From positions 1 to 64,000 of the forward strand of contig NZ_JAFMPN010000011.1 in the NCBI RefSeq assembly GCF_017351175.1: a stretch of DNA of 64,000 bases. The letters run 5' to 3'. This document shows positions 44,438-52,374 of the stretch, piece after piece. Position numbers and translations under genes: made by a program. Under the pieces are notes generated by a model. It searched no databases. It was not told the origin of the DNA and was given only the letters and a program-made list of their open reading frames with translations. This stretch comes from Desulfovibrio sp. Huiquan2017. Its GTDB lineage: Bacteria; Desulfobacterota; Desulfovibrionia; Desulfovibrionales; Desulfovibrionaceae. Position 1 is the stretch's first letter. Each line of letters opens with the position of its first letter.

Positions 44438-45202
44438 CTAGGGCCTGATCCAGATAATCCCGCACTGCCTCCCGGTGTCCCGCACCGGGCTGGCGCACGC
44501 CTTCCTGTAGGAAAAGAAGGTCTCGTCCATGGTCATGGTGCACAGGTCCATGCCGAAGATCTGTTTCTCCGGCACGCCCGCGTCCATAAGCTGGTCGCGG
44601 GTCAGCCGCCAGAGGTCCATGGTCCGGGTCTTCGGGTCGTACCAGGGGCGGAACGCGGGGCCGAAGTCGGTTTGGAAGTTGACGAACTGGGCCGCGCCCG
44701 GGCCCAGGGACGGACCGCGCACGGCAAAGACGTCGCGGGGCTTCAAGCCGTAGTGTTCGCAGAAGCGGCGCACGCCCGAGCCGGGAAAATCCATCTTGTT
44801 GCCGCGCCAGCCCGCGTGCAGCCCGGCCACGAACCGGCCCGAGCGGTGAGCCAACAGGATGGGCTGGCAATCGGCGGTCTTGATGACCAGGCCATGGCCC
44901 GGCTCGGCCGTGGTCATGCCGTCGCCGTCCGCCGTGGCGTGCTCCTCGGGCGCATGGGGCGTGGGGTCAAAGTCGATCACGTCGCCGTGCACTTGATTGA
45001 GTTCACACCAGCCGGTCAACCCCATGCGCGTGAAGACCGCCCGTCGGTTGGCGGCCACGGCTCCGGGGTCGTCGTTCACGTCGAAGGAGATGTTGGCCGA
45101 GTCGTGAGGCGGCTCGGACACGCCCCCCTGGCGGGAGGTGAAGGCACAGGCCACCTGCGGGACATCCACGAACTGAAAAGGGAAAAAAGCTATGGCCGCC
45201 AT
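44438..45202 (-). CDS. pgeF: PgeF/YfiH-type polyphenol oxidase (laccase domain)
   Basis: This protein of 254 residues belongs to the DUF152 family. It keeps the metal-binding set (NQVHGD with His, KTADCQPILL with Cys, GLHAGWRGN with His). In E. coli PgeF, also called YfiH, acts in peptidoglycan-precursor editing and purine nucleoside-type cleavage. Its start lies 13 nt inside the 3' end of the ygfA-like gene, so translation is coupled. Confidence 0.9.
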   Translation of the reverse strand: MAAIAFFPFQFVDVPQVACAFTSRQGGVSEPPHDSANISFDVNDDPGAVAANRRAVFTRMGLTGWCELNQVHGDVIDFDPTPHAPEEHATADGDGMTTAEPGHGLVIKTADCQPILLAHRSGRFVAGLHAGWRGNKMDFPGSGVRRFCEHYGLKPRDVFAVRGPSLGPGAAQFVNFQTDFGPAFRPWYDPKTRTMDLWRLTRDQLMDAGVPEKQIFGMDLCTMTMDETFFSYRKACASPVRDTGRQCGIIWIRP

Positions 45203-45771
45203 AAGTTCTCGTCGGTGCAGACTACGTGGACCGGCTTGTCCCACGGCTGGGTGGGGACCCGATCGACAAGCTGGAACTCGTGCCCCACGCCCACAATCAG
45301 AGTGTCGCGCATGGCGTCCCTGGCCAGCAGCCGGTCATAGTACCCGCCGCCGAAACCCAACCGGTTGCCCTGGCGATCAAAGCCCACGCCGGGAATGAGC
45401 GCGATCTGCGGGCGACACGAATCTTCGGCCGGACACTTGGTCGCGTCCGGCTCCAGGATGGAGAATGCGCCGGGTGTCATTTCGTCTTCGCAGGCCGCGC
45501 AGGCCAGGTCCATCTCGCCGGGCCGGTCCGGGCGGCAGCGGGGAAAAAGCACGCGGCAGCCGCGCCGCCACAGCTCGGCGGCCAGGGGACGCAGGTCGAT
45601 TTCGCCGCGCACCGGCCAGTAGAGCAAGGCCTCGGTGGCGTTCTTCCATTCGTACAGGGTGCGGATGAGCGACACGGCGCCTTCGCTGGCCCGGGCCACC
45701 TCGTCGGCGGACAGGGCGGCGCGGCGCTCCATGAGGCGCTTCCGCAATGTGGTCTTCTCCATTTCTTCCAT
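45190..45771 (-). CDS. ygfA: 5-formyltetrahydrofolate cyclo-ligase
   Basis: This protein of 193 residues converts 5-formyl-THF to methenyl-THF with ATP. Motifs: KTTLRKRLMERRAAL (about 5-19), the substrate block LIPGVGFDRQGNRLGFGGGYYDR and the C-terminal VGHEFQLVDRVPTQPWD. The chosen ATG is the first with similarity; a second ATG three codons later is possible. It overlaps pgeF by 13 nt. Confidence 0.9.
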   Translation of the reverse strand: MEEMEKTTLRKRLMERRAALSADEVARASEGAVSLIRTLYEWKNATEALLYWPVRGEIDLRPLAAELWRRGCRVLFPRCRPDRPGEMDLACAACEDEMTPGAFSILEPDATKCPAEDSCRPQIALIPGVGFDRQGNRLGFGGGYYDRLLARDAMRDTLIVGVGHEFQLVDRVPTQPWDKPVHVVCTDENLWRP

Positions 45772-45914
45772 GCCCCGCACCATACCATGAGCCGGGCGGA
45801 CAATCCAGCGCCAAGCGGTGAAATCCGGGTGACACCGACATGCCCCTTGGTTTTCGATCCGTCTTGATCTATCTTGGCTGTTGATACGCATCAGCCACCC
45901 CGAACGGAGACCGA

Positions 45915-47294
45915 ATGGCCGCAAACATCCTGATTCTCGACGACGAAAAAAACTATCTGCTCATCCTGGAATCCATCCTGGAGGACGAGGGGTACCACGT
46001 GACCACCTTGTCCGACCCGGAGATGGGCCTGGCCTATCTCGAAGACTCCGAGGTGGACGTGGTCCTGACGGACATGAAGATGCCCGGCCTGACCGGCCAG
46101 GACGTGCTTGAACACTGCAAAAAGAACTATCCGCACATCCCGGTGCTGATCATGACCGCCTTCGGCTCCATCGAGGCCGCGGTGGAGGCCATGCGCATCG
46201 GGGCCTACGACTACATCACCAAGCCCTTCGCCAACGAGGAGCTGCTCCTGTCCATCTCCAAGGCCGTGCAGTACGCCTCCACCCAGCAGGAGAACATCCG
46301 GCTGAAAAAGGAGATCCGCGACCGCTACTCCAAGGGCAACATCATTGCCCGGGGCAAGGGCATGCAGCAGGTCCTGGACATGGTCGATCGCGCCGCGCCG
46401 AGCAAATCCACGGTGCTCATCCTGGGCGAGTCCGGCACGGGCAAGGAGCTCATCGCCCGAGCCATCCACACCTCCTCGCCCCGGCGCGAGGCCCCCTTCA
46501 TCACGGTCAACTGCATGGCGCTGAATCCCGGGGTGCTCGAATCCGAACTTTTCGGCCATGAAAAGGGCTCCTTCACCGGGGCCACGGCCATGCGCAAGGG
46601 ACGCTTCGAGCAGGCCAACAAGGGCACACTCTTCCTGGACGAGATCGGCGAACTGACCCCCGAGCTCCAGGTCAAGCTCTTGCGCGTGCTCCAGGAACAC
46701 CAGATCGAGCGCGTGGGCGGCACCGAGACCTTTGACGTGGACATCCGCATCGTGGCCGCCACCAACAAGAATCTCCAGGACGCCGTGGCCCGGGGCGAGT
46801 TTCGCGAAGACCTCTTCTACCGCCTCAACGTGGTCTCCATCTTCCTGCCGCCCCTGCGCGAACGGCGCGAGGACATCCCGCTGCTGGCCGCGCATTTCCT
46901 TGAAAAATACAACAAGGAAAACCAGATGGAGATCACCGGTTTCACCTCGGCGGCCATGGACTATCTGTCGGCCTACGAATGGCCGGGCAACGTCCGCCAG
47001 CTCGAAAACGTGGTCGAGCGGTGCACGGTCCTGGCGCGGGCCGACGTTATCGACGCCGATGACCTGCCGCCCGAGATCAAGGACGAGGAAGCCCAGTTCA
47101 AGTCCGCCGTGGACCTGCTGCCCGCCAAGCTGAACCTGGCCGACACCATGGACAAGATCGAGGGCGCCCTGGTCAAGCGCGCCCTGGTCCGCACCGACTT
47201 CGTCCAGGTCAAGGCCGCCGAAATGCTCGGCCTGTCCAAGTCCAACCTGCAATATAAACTGAAAAAATACGGCCTGACGGGCAAGGCGAAATAA
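45915..47294 (+). CDS. NtrC-family sigma-54 response regulator
   Basis: This 459-residue activator has a receiver domain (acidic pocket DDE at 9-11, phosphorylatable Asp53, Lys near 103), a sigma-54 AAA+ domain with Walker A GESGTGKE (171-178) and loop 1 GSFTGA (218-223; the more usual form is GAFTGA), and a C-terminal Fis-type HTH (about 425-455: VQVKAAEMLGLSKSNLQYKLKK). Its stop overlaps the ATG of the ATP-grasp gene by 1 nt. No kinase is adjacent. Confidence 0.93.
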   Translation: MAANILILDDEKNYLLILESILEDEGYHVTTLSDPEMGLAYLEDSEVDVVLTDMKMPGLTGQDVLEHCKKNYPHIPVLIMTAFGSIEAAVEAMRIGAYDYITKPFANEELLLSISKAVQYASTQQENIRLKKEIRDRYSKGNIIARGKGMQQVLDMVDRAAPSKSTVLILGESGTGKELIARAIHTSSPRREAPFITVNCMALNPGVLESELFGHEKGSFTGATAMRKGRFEQANKGTLFLDEIGELTPELQVKLLRVLQEHQIERVGGTETFDVDIRIVAATNKNLQDAVARGEFREDLFYRLNVVSIFLPPLRERREDIPLLAAHFLEKYNKENQMEITGFTSAAMDYLSAYEWPGNVRQLENVVERCTVLARADVIDADDLPPEIKDEEAQFKSAVDLLPAKLNLADTMDKIEGALVKRALVRTDFVQVKAAEMLGLSKSNLQYKLKKYGLTGKAK

Positions 47295-48457
47295 TGATCG
47301 TCCTCGACTACCCCTATGTCTCCCGGCTCCTTGTGGATTCCGTCCTGGAACTCGGCCTGCCCGTGCTCGACACGCCCCAGGCCAGGACTCTGGCCGGGGA
47401 CGCCCCCCTGGACTATATCGACGAAATCGAGTTCTCCGCCCGTCTCGCCCTGGGCGGCAAGGTCTACACCAACTCCGAAAACGGACTGGGACACGTCCTG
47501 CGCTGCCGCTGCAATGAAGACCTTGCCCGCCAGATCGACATCTGCAAAGACAAGGCGCTCTTCCGCGAGACCGTGGCCGCGCTGCATCCGGGCTACCGTT
47601 TCCTGCGCGTTCCCTTCGAGGGGTTGACCGAATCCGCCATCCCGGACATACCCTGCCCGTTCATCGTCAAGCCCACGCGCGGGTTCTTCTCCCTAGGCGT
47701 GCACGTGGTCAACACGCCCGCCGACTGGCCTGCCGTGGTCCGGGCCATCGCGGCCGAACGCGCCGCCCTCAACGACGAATATCCCGAGACCGTGGTCAGC
47801 GGCGGCGAGTTCCTCGTCGAACAGTCCATCCCGGGCGAGGAATACGCCATCGACGTCTACTTCGACGCCGAGGGCAACCCGGTGATCACCAACATCCTGC
47901 ACCACCATTTTATTTCCGAGGACGACGTCTCGGACCGCCTCTACTACACCTCGGCCGGGATCATCGAAACCTGGATGCTGCCCTTCACCGACTATCTCCG
48001 CGAGGTGGCCAGGGAGTGCGCCTTCCGCAATTTCGTCACCCACATCGAAGTGCGCGTCACCGCCGACGGCGACATCATCCCCATCGAGGCCAACCCCCTG
48101 CGCTTCGCGGGCTGGTGCGTGGCCGACCTGACCTCCTTCGCCTGGGGCTTCAACCCCTACGAGTGTTATTTCAAGGAGCTGCGGCCGGACTGGGACGCCA
48201 TCCTGACCGAAAACCGGGGCATGGCCACCCTCATGGTCATCGGCGACCTGCCTTCCGGGCTCGACCGCTCCCGCATTCGCGGCATCGACTATGCCGGGTT
48301 CCGGGCGTTTTTCTCCAACATCCTGGAATTTAGAGAAATCGACTACCACCAGTACCCGGTTTTCGCCTTTGCCTTCGCCGCCATTCCCGAAGACGAACTC
48401 GAAGCGTTCAAAGCCGCCCTCGCCCAGGACTTCACCCGCTTCGCGATCATGGACTAG
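47294..48457 (+). CDS. ATP-grasp domain protein
   Basis: This 387-residue protein has an ATP-grasp core: CPFIVKPTRGFFSLGVH (about 115-131), EFLVEQSIPGEEYAIDVYFD (about 171-190) and a metal-binding end HIEVRVTADGDIIPIEANP (about 247-265). It should join a carboxylate to an amine or thiol through an acyl-phosphate. The acceptor is unknown. The start is TAATG with the regulator gene, so the two are made together, and the regulator may control a pathway using this ligase. Confidence 0.82.
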   Translation: MIVLDYPYVSRLLVDSVLELGLPVLDTPQARTLAGDAPLDYIDEIEFSARLALGGKVYTNSENGLGHVLRCRCNEDLARQIDICKDKALFRETVAALHPGYRFLRVPFEGLTESAIPDIPCPFIVKPTRGFFSLGVHVVNTPADWPAVVRAIAAERAALNDEYPETVVSGGEFLVEQSIPGEEYAIDVYFDAEGNPVITNILHHHFISEDDVSDRLYYTSAGIIETWMLPFTDYLREVARECAFRNFVTHIEVRVTADGDIIPIEANPLRFAGWCVADLTSFAWGFNPYECYFKELRPDWDAILTENRGMATLMVIGDLPSGLDRSRIRGIDYAGFRAFFSNILEFREIDYHQYPVFAFAFAAIPEDELEAFKAALAQDFTRFAIMD

Positions 48458-48591
48458 GCGGGCCTCCCGGCGGATGGCAAGCCGCGCCCGGCCCGGGCCC
48501 TTCGGAAGGTGCTCGGGCGCGGAAACATGTGCGGATTCCGCAGCCAACACACCCTTTGACTCCCCCATCGGAGTATGGGAAAATCCCCCGC

Positions 48592-49002
48592 ATGTTCAAC
48601 GTCACGGCGGTCATCGCCGAAGAGCTCATCCGCAAGGCCCAGGAGGAGGGCAAATTCGACGACCTCGAAGGCATGGGACAGCCCCTTGCGCCCGACGAAG
48701 CCGCGAACCTGCCCCCTGAGCTGCGCATGGCCTACCGCATCCTCAAGAGCTCCGGGCACCTGCCGCCGGACATCCTTGAGGAAAAGGAGATCACCTGCGC
48801 CATCGACCTGCTCGAACATATGGATGACGAGCAGGAGCGGTACCGCCAGGTGCAGAAGTTGAACGTCATGATAATGCAGATGAACGAACGCCGGAACCGC
48901 CCGGTGACCCTGGACTCGTCCAGCGACTATTACCGCCGCATCGTCGAAAAGGTGCGCCTCGCAGAGGAACGGTTCGGCAATCCCGACAAGGGACACCAGT
49001 AA
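48592..49002 (+). CDS. DUF1992 (DnaJC28-like) protein
   Basis: This 136-residue cytosolic protein matches the DUF1992 domain: VIAEELIRKAQEEGKFDDLEGMGQPL (about 6-31) and ELRMAYRILKSSGHLPP. Function is unknown despite its annotation as a DnaJ homologue domain. It ends 9 nt before era and is probably cotranscribed with it. Confidence 0.85.
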   Translation: MFNVTAVIAEELIRKAQEEGKFDDLEGMGQPLAPDEAANLPPELRMAYRILKSSGHLPPDILEEKEITCAIDLLEHMDDEQERYRQVQKLNVMIMQMNERRNRPVTLDSSSDYYRRIVEKVRLAEERFGNPDKGHQ

Positions 49003-49011
49003 AGGAAATAC

Positions 49012-49920
49012 ATGCATAAATTCGGTATGATCGCCCTGATCGGGCCGCCCAATGCGGGCAAATCCACCCTGATGAACACCTATCTCGGTCAGAAGGTGGC
49101 CATCGTTTCGCCCAAGCCCCAGACCACGCGCAACCGCATCAGCGGCATCCTGACCACGGACGACGCGCAACTGGTCTTTCTGGATACCCCCGGCATCCAC
49201 CGGCTGCGCGGCAAGATGAACCGCTTCCTGCTGGAGTCGGCCTGGAACGCCCTGGCCTCGTCCGACGCCGTGGTGGTCCTGGTGGACGCGGCGCTCTATT
49301 GCGCCAAACCCCAGCTCATCGACAAGGAGATAGGCCCCCTGGTCAAGCCTGTCGGCGAGTCCGGACGCCCGGTGCTGGTGGCCGTGAACAAGATCGACCG
49401 CATCAAGGAAAAAGATCAGCTCCTGCCGTTCATGGCCCGGCTTTCCGAGCTGTGGCCCGAAGCCGAATTCGTGCCCGTGTCGGCCCTGAGGGCCAAGGGC
49501 ACGGAAGAGCTGCTTGAGCGGATTCTGGCGCACACCCCCGAAGGGCCGCAGATGTTCCCGGAGGACCAGATCTCCACCGTGCCCCTGCGCTTCATGGCCT
49601 CGGAGATCATCCGCGAAAAGCTGTTCTATTCGCTCCGTCAGGAACTGCCCTATTCCACGGCCGTGGAGATCGAGCAATGGGACGAGGACTCCCGCGAGGA
49701 CATGGTCGTCATCAACGCGGTCATCTACACCTCGCGCAAGGGGCACAAGGGCATGATTATCGGCAAGCAAGGCGCGAACCTCAAGGCCATCGGCACGCAG
49801 GCCCGTCAGGAGATCGCCGAGCTCATCGGGCAAAAGGTCCACCTGGAATTATGGGTCAAGGTCCGCGAGGGCTGGACCGAGGACCCCGGCTTCCTGCGCA
49901 CACTGGGCCTGGGCGAATAA
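49012..49920 (+). CDS. era: GTPase Era
   Basis: This 302-residue GTPase helps 30S assembly by binding 16S rRNA. It has G1 GPPNAGKST (about 10-18), G3 DTPG, G4 NKID and a C-terminal KH domain (GMIIGKQGANLKAIG). AAGGA precedes the ATG. A 23-bp perfect hairpin terminates it. Confidence 0.96.
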   Translation: MHKFGMIALIGPPNAGKSTLMNTYLGQKVAIVSPKPQTTRNRISGILTTDDAQLVFLDTPGIHRLRGKMNRFLLESAWNALASSDAVVVLVDAALYCAKPQLIDKEIGPLVKPVGESGRPVLVAVNKIDRIKEKDQLLPFMARLSELWPEAEFVPVSALRAKGTEELLERILAHTPEGPQMFPEDQISTVPLRFMASEIIREKLFYSLRQELPYSTAVEIEQWDEDSREDMVVINAVIYTSRKGHKGMIIGKQGANLKAIGTQARQEIAELIGQKVHLELWVKVREGWTEDPGFLRTLGLGE

Positions 49921-49939
49921 CCCGGCCGCGGAAAGCCCA

Positions 49940-49990
49940 AACGACGAAGGGGGCGCCGTCCATGTGGACGGCGCCCCCTTCGTCGTTCGG
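49940..49990. terminator. 23-bp perfect inverted repeat, bidirectional terminator
   Basis: Arms 49940-49962 and 49965-49987 are perfectly complementary with a 2-nt loop. It separates era from the convergent EF-hand gene. Confidence 0.85.
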
Positions 49991-50000
49991 GCAAAGACGG

Positions 50001-50258
50001 CTATTCGTGATTTTTGGAGCCCTGGGCCTGCTTGTAGGCTTCCCACTCCTCGCGGGACACCGAACCGTCCTTGTTCGTGTCGGCCTGGTCGAAGACCGAG
50101 GTGTCGCCGTCGGGAAAGGCCACCAGGAACTCGCCCTTGGACATCCAGCCGTCCACGTCCGCGTCCAGGGAATGGAAGTTGACGTAATAGTTGGTCTTCG
50201 CGGCCACGGGCTGGCAAAGCAGCAGGGCGAAAGCCAATGCAAAAAACAATGTTCTCAT
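50001..50258 (-). CDS. exported EF-hand protein
   Basis: This 85-residue protein has a signal peptide (about 1-20) and two EF-hand loops: DADVDGWMSKGEF (about 32-44) and DTNKDGSVSREEW (about 59-71). Both keep the Asp/Gly pattern for Ca2+. It should be a small periplasmic calcium-binding protein. It lies 26 nt after the CsoR-like regulator gene and may be cotranscribed with it. Confidence 0.85.
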   Translation of the reverse strand: MRTLFFALAFALLLCQPVAAKTNYYVNFHSLDADVDGWMSKGEFLVAFPDGDTSVFDQADTNKDGSVSREEWEAYKQAQGSKNHE

Positions 50259-50284
50259 TCAATCACTCCATGAATTTCGACTGA

Positions 50285-50578
50285 TCAGCCTTCGATGAAG
50301 CCGGTGACCACGGAGATGAATTTGTCCAGGGACTCCTTGGAATCCTGGCCGCTCTCCACGGACTCGGCGTAGCACCTGAGCAGGTAGCGCTTGAGGATCA
50401 GCTTGTTGGCCGATTGCAGGGCGGAACGCACGGCCCGCACCTGAACCAGAATGTCCTGGCACTCCTTGCCGGATTCGATCATGCCCTGGATGCCGCGCAC
50501 CTGTCCCTCGATGCGTTTCATGCGGGACAGCACGTTTTTCTTCAGGGTCTGTTCCTCGACGCTCAGGTGCTCTTCCAT
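50285..50578 (-). CDS. CsoR/RcnR-family repressor, CstR-like
   Basis: This protein of 97 residues is an all-helical DUF156 repressor (SRMKRIEGQVRGIQGMIESG at about 18-37). The ligand positions are Cys40 and Cys69, but the His that Cu(I) sensors carry four residues before the second Cys is Tyr65. A Cys-Cys pair without His is the arrangement of persulfide sensors (CstR). It is divergent from the TorD gene, with an inverted repeat between them, and close to rhodanese genes. AAGGAG precedes the ATG. Confidence 0.8.
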   Translation of the reverse strand: MEEHLSVEEQTLKKNVLSRMKRIEGQVRGIQGMIESGKECQDILVQVRAVRSALQSANKLILKRYLLRCYAESVESGQDSKESLDKFISVVTGFIEG

Positions 50579-50629
50579 CTCGTTCTCCTTTGTCTCAAGC
50601 CATGTTCCCATTGCCATGCCGCAGGCTTT

Positions 50630-50658
50630 ACCATACTGTCGTAGGGTATCATCCGCAA
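50630..50658 (-). promoter_or_regulatory. promoter with operator-like repeat upstream of the CsoR-like gene
   Basis: TTGCGG (50653-50658), 17-nt spacer, TATGGT (50630-50635) on the minus strand. ACCATAC…GTAGGGT (50630-50647) is an imperfect inverted repeat resembling the operator at 57815-57833, suggesting autoregulation. Confidence 0.5.
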
Positions 50659-50678
50659 GGCATCCGGGGGTCCCTCTC

Positions 50679-51308
50679 ATGTCCATTTCCCAATCGAATC
50701 TCTTTCTGCTCAAGATGACGGAATTATGCGCCGCCGTGTTCCGGGGGCCGAGCGAACAGGAGTGGGCCCAAATGGCCACCCATGCAGTGCCCGAACTCCT
50801 TGACCGTGTCCAGGAATTTCCCGGCTTCCCGGCCGACGCCATCACGGCCTTCGGCGACGCGCTCGCGTCCTACGCCGACATAGGCTTCTTCTCGGCGCTG
50901 GAAGCGGAATACGTCCGCCTGTTCATCGCCGCACCGGGCGGCGTGCCGGTCCCGCTCTACGAATCCTGCCATTCCAACGCCGGTCGCCGGGTCATGGGCG
51001 CAAGCTCCCTGGCCATGCGCGACCGGCTGACCGAAGTCGGGCTCGAAGTCGGGTCCATGTCCAACGAGCCGCCCGACCACCTGTCCCTGGAGCTGGAATA
51101 TCTCTTCCACCTCTGCTCCAAGGGCTGGACTGACGAGCCTGGCGCAGCCGAACAGGGCGCCCGATTCGCGGGAGAAGTCATGCTTCCGTGGGTGAGCCGC
51201 TTCCGCGAGGCCCTGGCTGCGGCCGGGACGGAGGCGGGACCGGGCCAGGTCTACCTGGCCGGAGCCGACCTTGTCCTGGCCCTGCTCACGGTCGTGGCCG
51301 AAGGCTGA
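50679..51308 (+). CDS. TorD/DmsD-family molybdoenzyme chaperone
   Basis: This 209-residue cytosolic chaperone has EAEYVRLFIAAPGGVPVPLYES (in part about 66-87) and NEPPDHLSLELEYL (about 128-141), the TorD-family core. It should protect and help insert cofactor into a Tat-exported molybdoenzyme, naturally the PsrA/PhsA-type protein encoded in the adjacent operon. Its last 58 nt overlap the 3' end of the convergent rhodanese-redoxin gene. GGGGG serves as ribosome site. Confidence 0.9.
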   Translation: MSISQSNLFLLKMTELCAAVFRGPSEQEWAQMATHAVPELLDRVQEFPGFPADAITAFGDALASYADIGFFSALEAEYVRLFIAAPGGVPVPLYESCHSNAGRRVMGASSLAMRDRLTEVGLEVGSMSNEPPDHLSLELEYLFHLCSKGWTDEPGAAEQGARFAGEVMLPWVSRFREALAAAGTEAGPGQVYLAGADLVLALLTVVAEG

Positions 51309-52312
51309 CCCCCGGACGGCCGCTTGACCGCCGAACGGAGCACGTCGAGGAACCGCTCGTCCGGCTCGAAGTATCCCCGCTTGATCAATTCGATGCGCCA
51401 AGTGCCGTCGCCCCGGGCCCGGACCAGGTAGGCCAGGGGCAGCTCGGCCTGGCCCAGGCACTCGAATATCTGCCCGCTTCGGTCCGAAAACAGCGGGTAG
51501 GCCACGTCGTAATGCTTGCGGAACCGGACCACGGCCAAGTTGGAATCGTACACCCCGATGCCGATGATCTTGAGCACCCCGGCCAGCTCCGGGTCCGCCT
51601 CCACCTTCTTGAAAAACCGCGTCAGCATCTTGGTCTCGGCCACGCAATCGTTGCACAGGGTGTTGTAGAGCTGAATGAGCACGAAGCGCGCCTTGAGTTC
51701 CGAGAGTTGCAGGAACCGGGCCCCCTCGGGCAGTTCCAGGTACTCCCGGTCCTCGTCGCCGTTGAGCACCGCCACCCGGCAGGTGGGGAAGTCGTCGCCA
51801 ACGGCCAGTACATGGACCGCCTGGGGCGTACCCTCGATCCGGTCGGGATGCCGCTCCTTCCAACCGTGAAAACCCGCCGGATACCGATATACCCGGGTGT
51901 AGCCGAGACGCGCTGCCCAGCGCGCCGCAATGGAGCTGCGCAGTCACCTGAAGCTCCGGCAGTAGATGACCAGCAGCCTATCCCGGTCCGGCCCCATGAG
52001 AGCGGCCAGGGCCCGGCGTTTCTCCGGGGAGAGATCCAGATCGTCGCCCAGGTCGAACTCCAGGTTGGCCGCGCCGGGGATGTGCCCGGCCTCGAATTCG
52101 TAATCCGCCCGGGCGTCGAGCAGGACCATGTCCGTCTTGTCGTCAACCAACCTTTTCAGCCCGTCGTCGTCGATCAGGCGATAGTCGTCGCGCCGGGCCT
52201 CGGCCTGGGCCGATGCCCACCAGACCTCGTTTTCGTCGGCCCGGGCGGGCGCTGCGGCCAGAACGCACGAGGCGAGGAGCAGCCATGCCATACGGATGAT
52301 GTTTCTCGACAT
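51251..52312 (-). CDS. predicted selenoprotein: exported rhodanese-redoxin fusion
   Basis: This 353-residue frame is interrupted by one in-frame TGA (51944-51946). A signal peptide (about 1-26) is followed by a rhodanese domain with catalytic Cys118 in IYCRSFR. The TGA is codon 123, the next residue, exactly where the adjacent triple-rhodanese protein has its second Cys (YCGGYAC). Coding similarity continues past it (GYTRVYRYPAGFHGWKE). A thioredoxin-like domain then follows with CNDC at 220-223. A SECIS-like hairpin lies 18 nt after the TGA. GGGGAG precedes the ATG. The alternative is a nonsense mutation or a sequencing error. Confidence 0.75.
51905..51928 (-). promoter_or_regulatory. candidate bacterial SECIS element
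   Basis: Counting from the TGA, nucleotides 19-25 (GCGCGCU) pair with 30-36 (AGCGCGU) around a GGGC loop that begins 25 nt after the TGA. Distance, 4-nt loop and early G residues fit the bacterial SECIS model. Confidence 0.65.
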
Positions 52313-52374
52313 AAATGCTCCCCGCCTTGCGATTTGGCGTGCCGGGGCCGACCCCGGCCGTCCGTGGCCGTCCC

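Noticed and set aside
51251..52312. Reading the rhodanese locus as two separate genes or a pseudogene
   Set aside because: Same frame throughout, intact domains on both sides, and the only stop sits on a conserved Cys with a SECIS-like hairpin.
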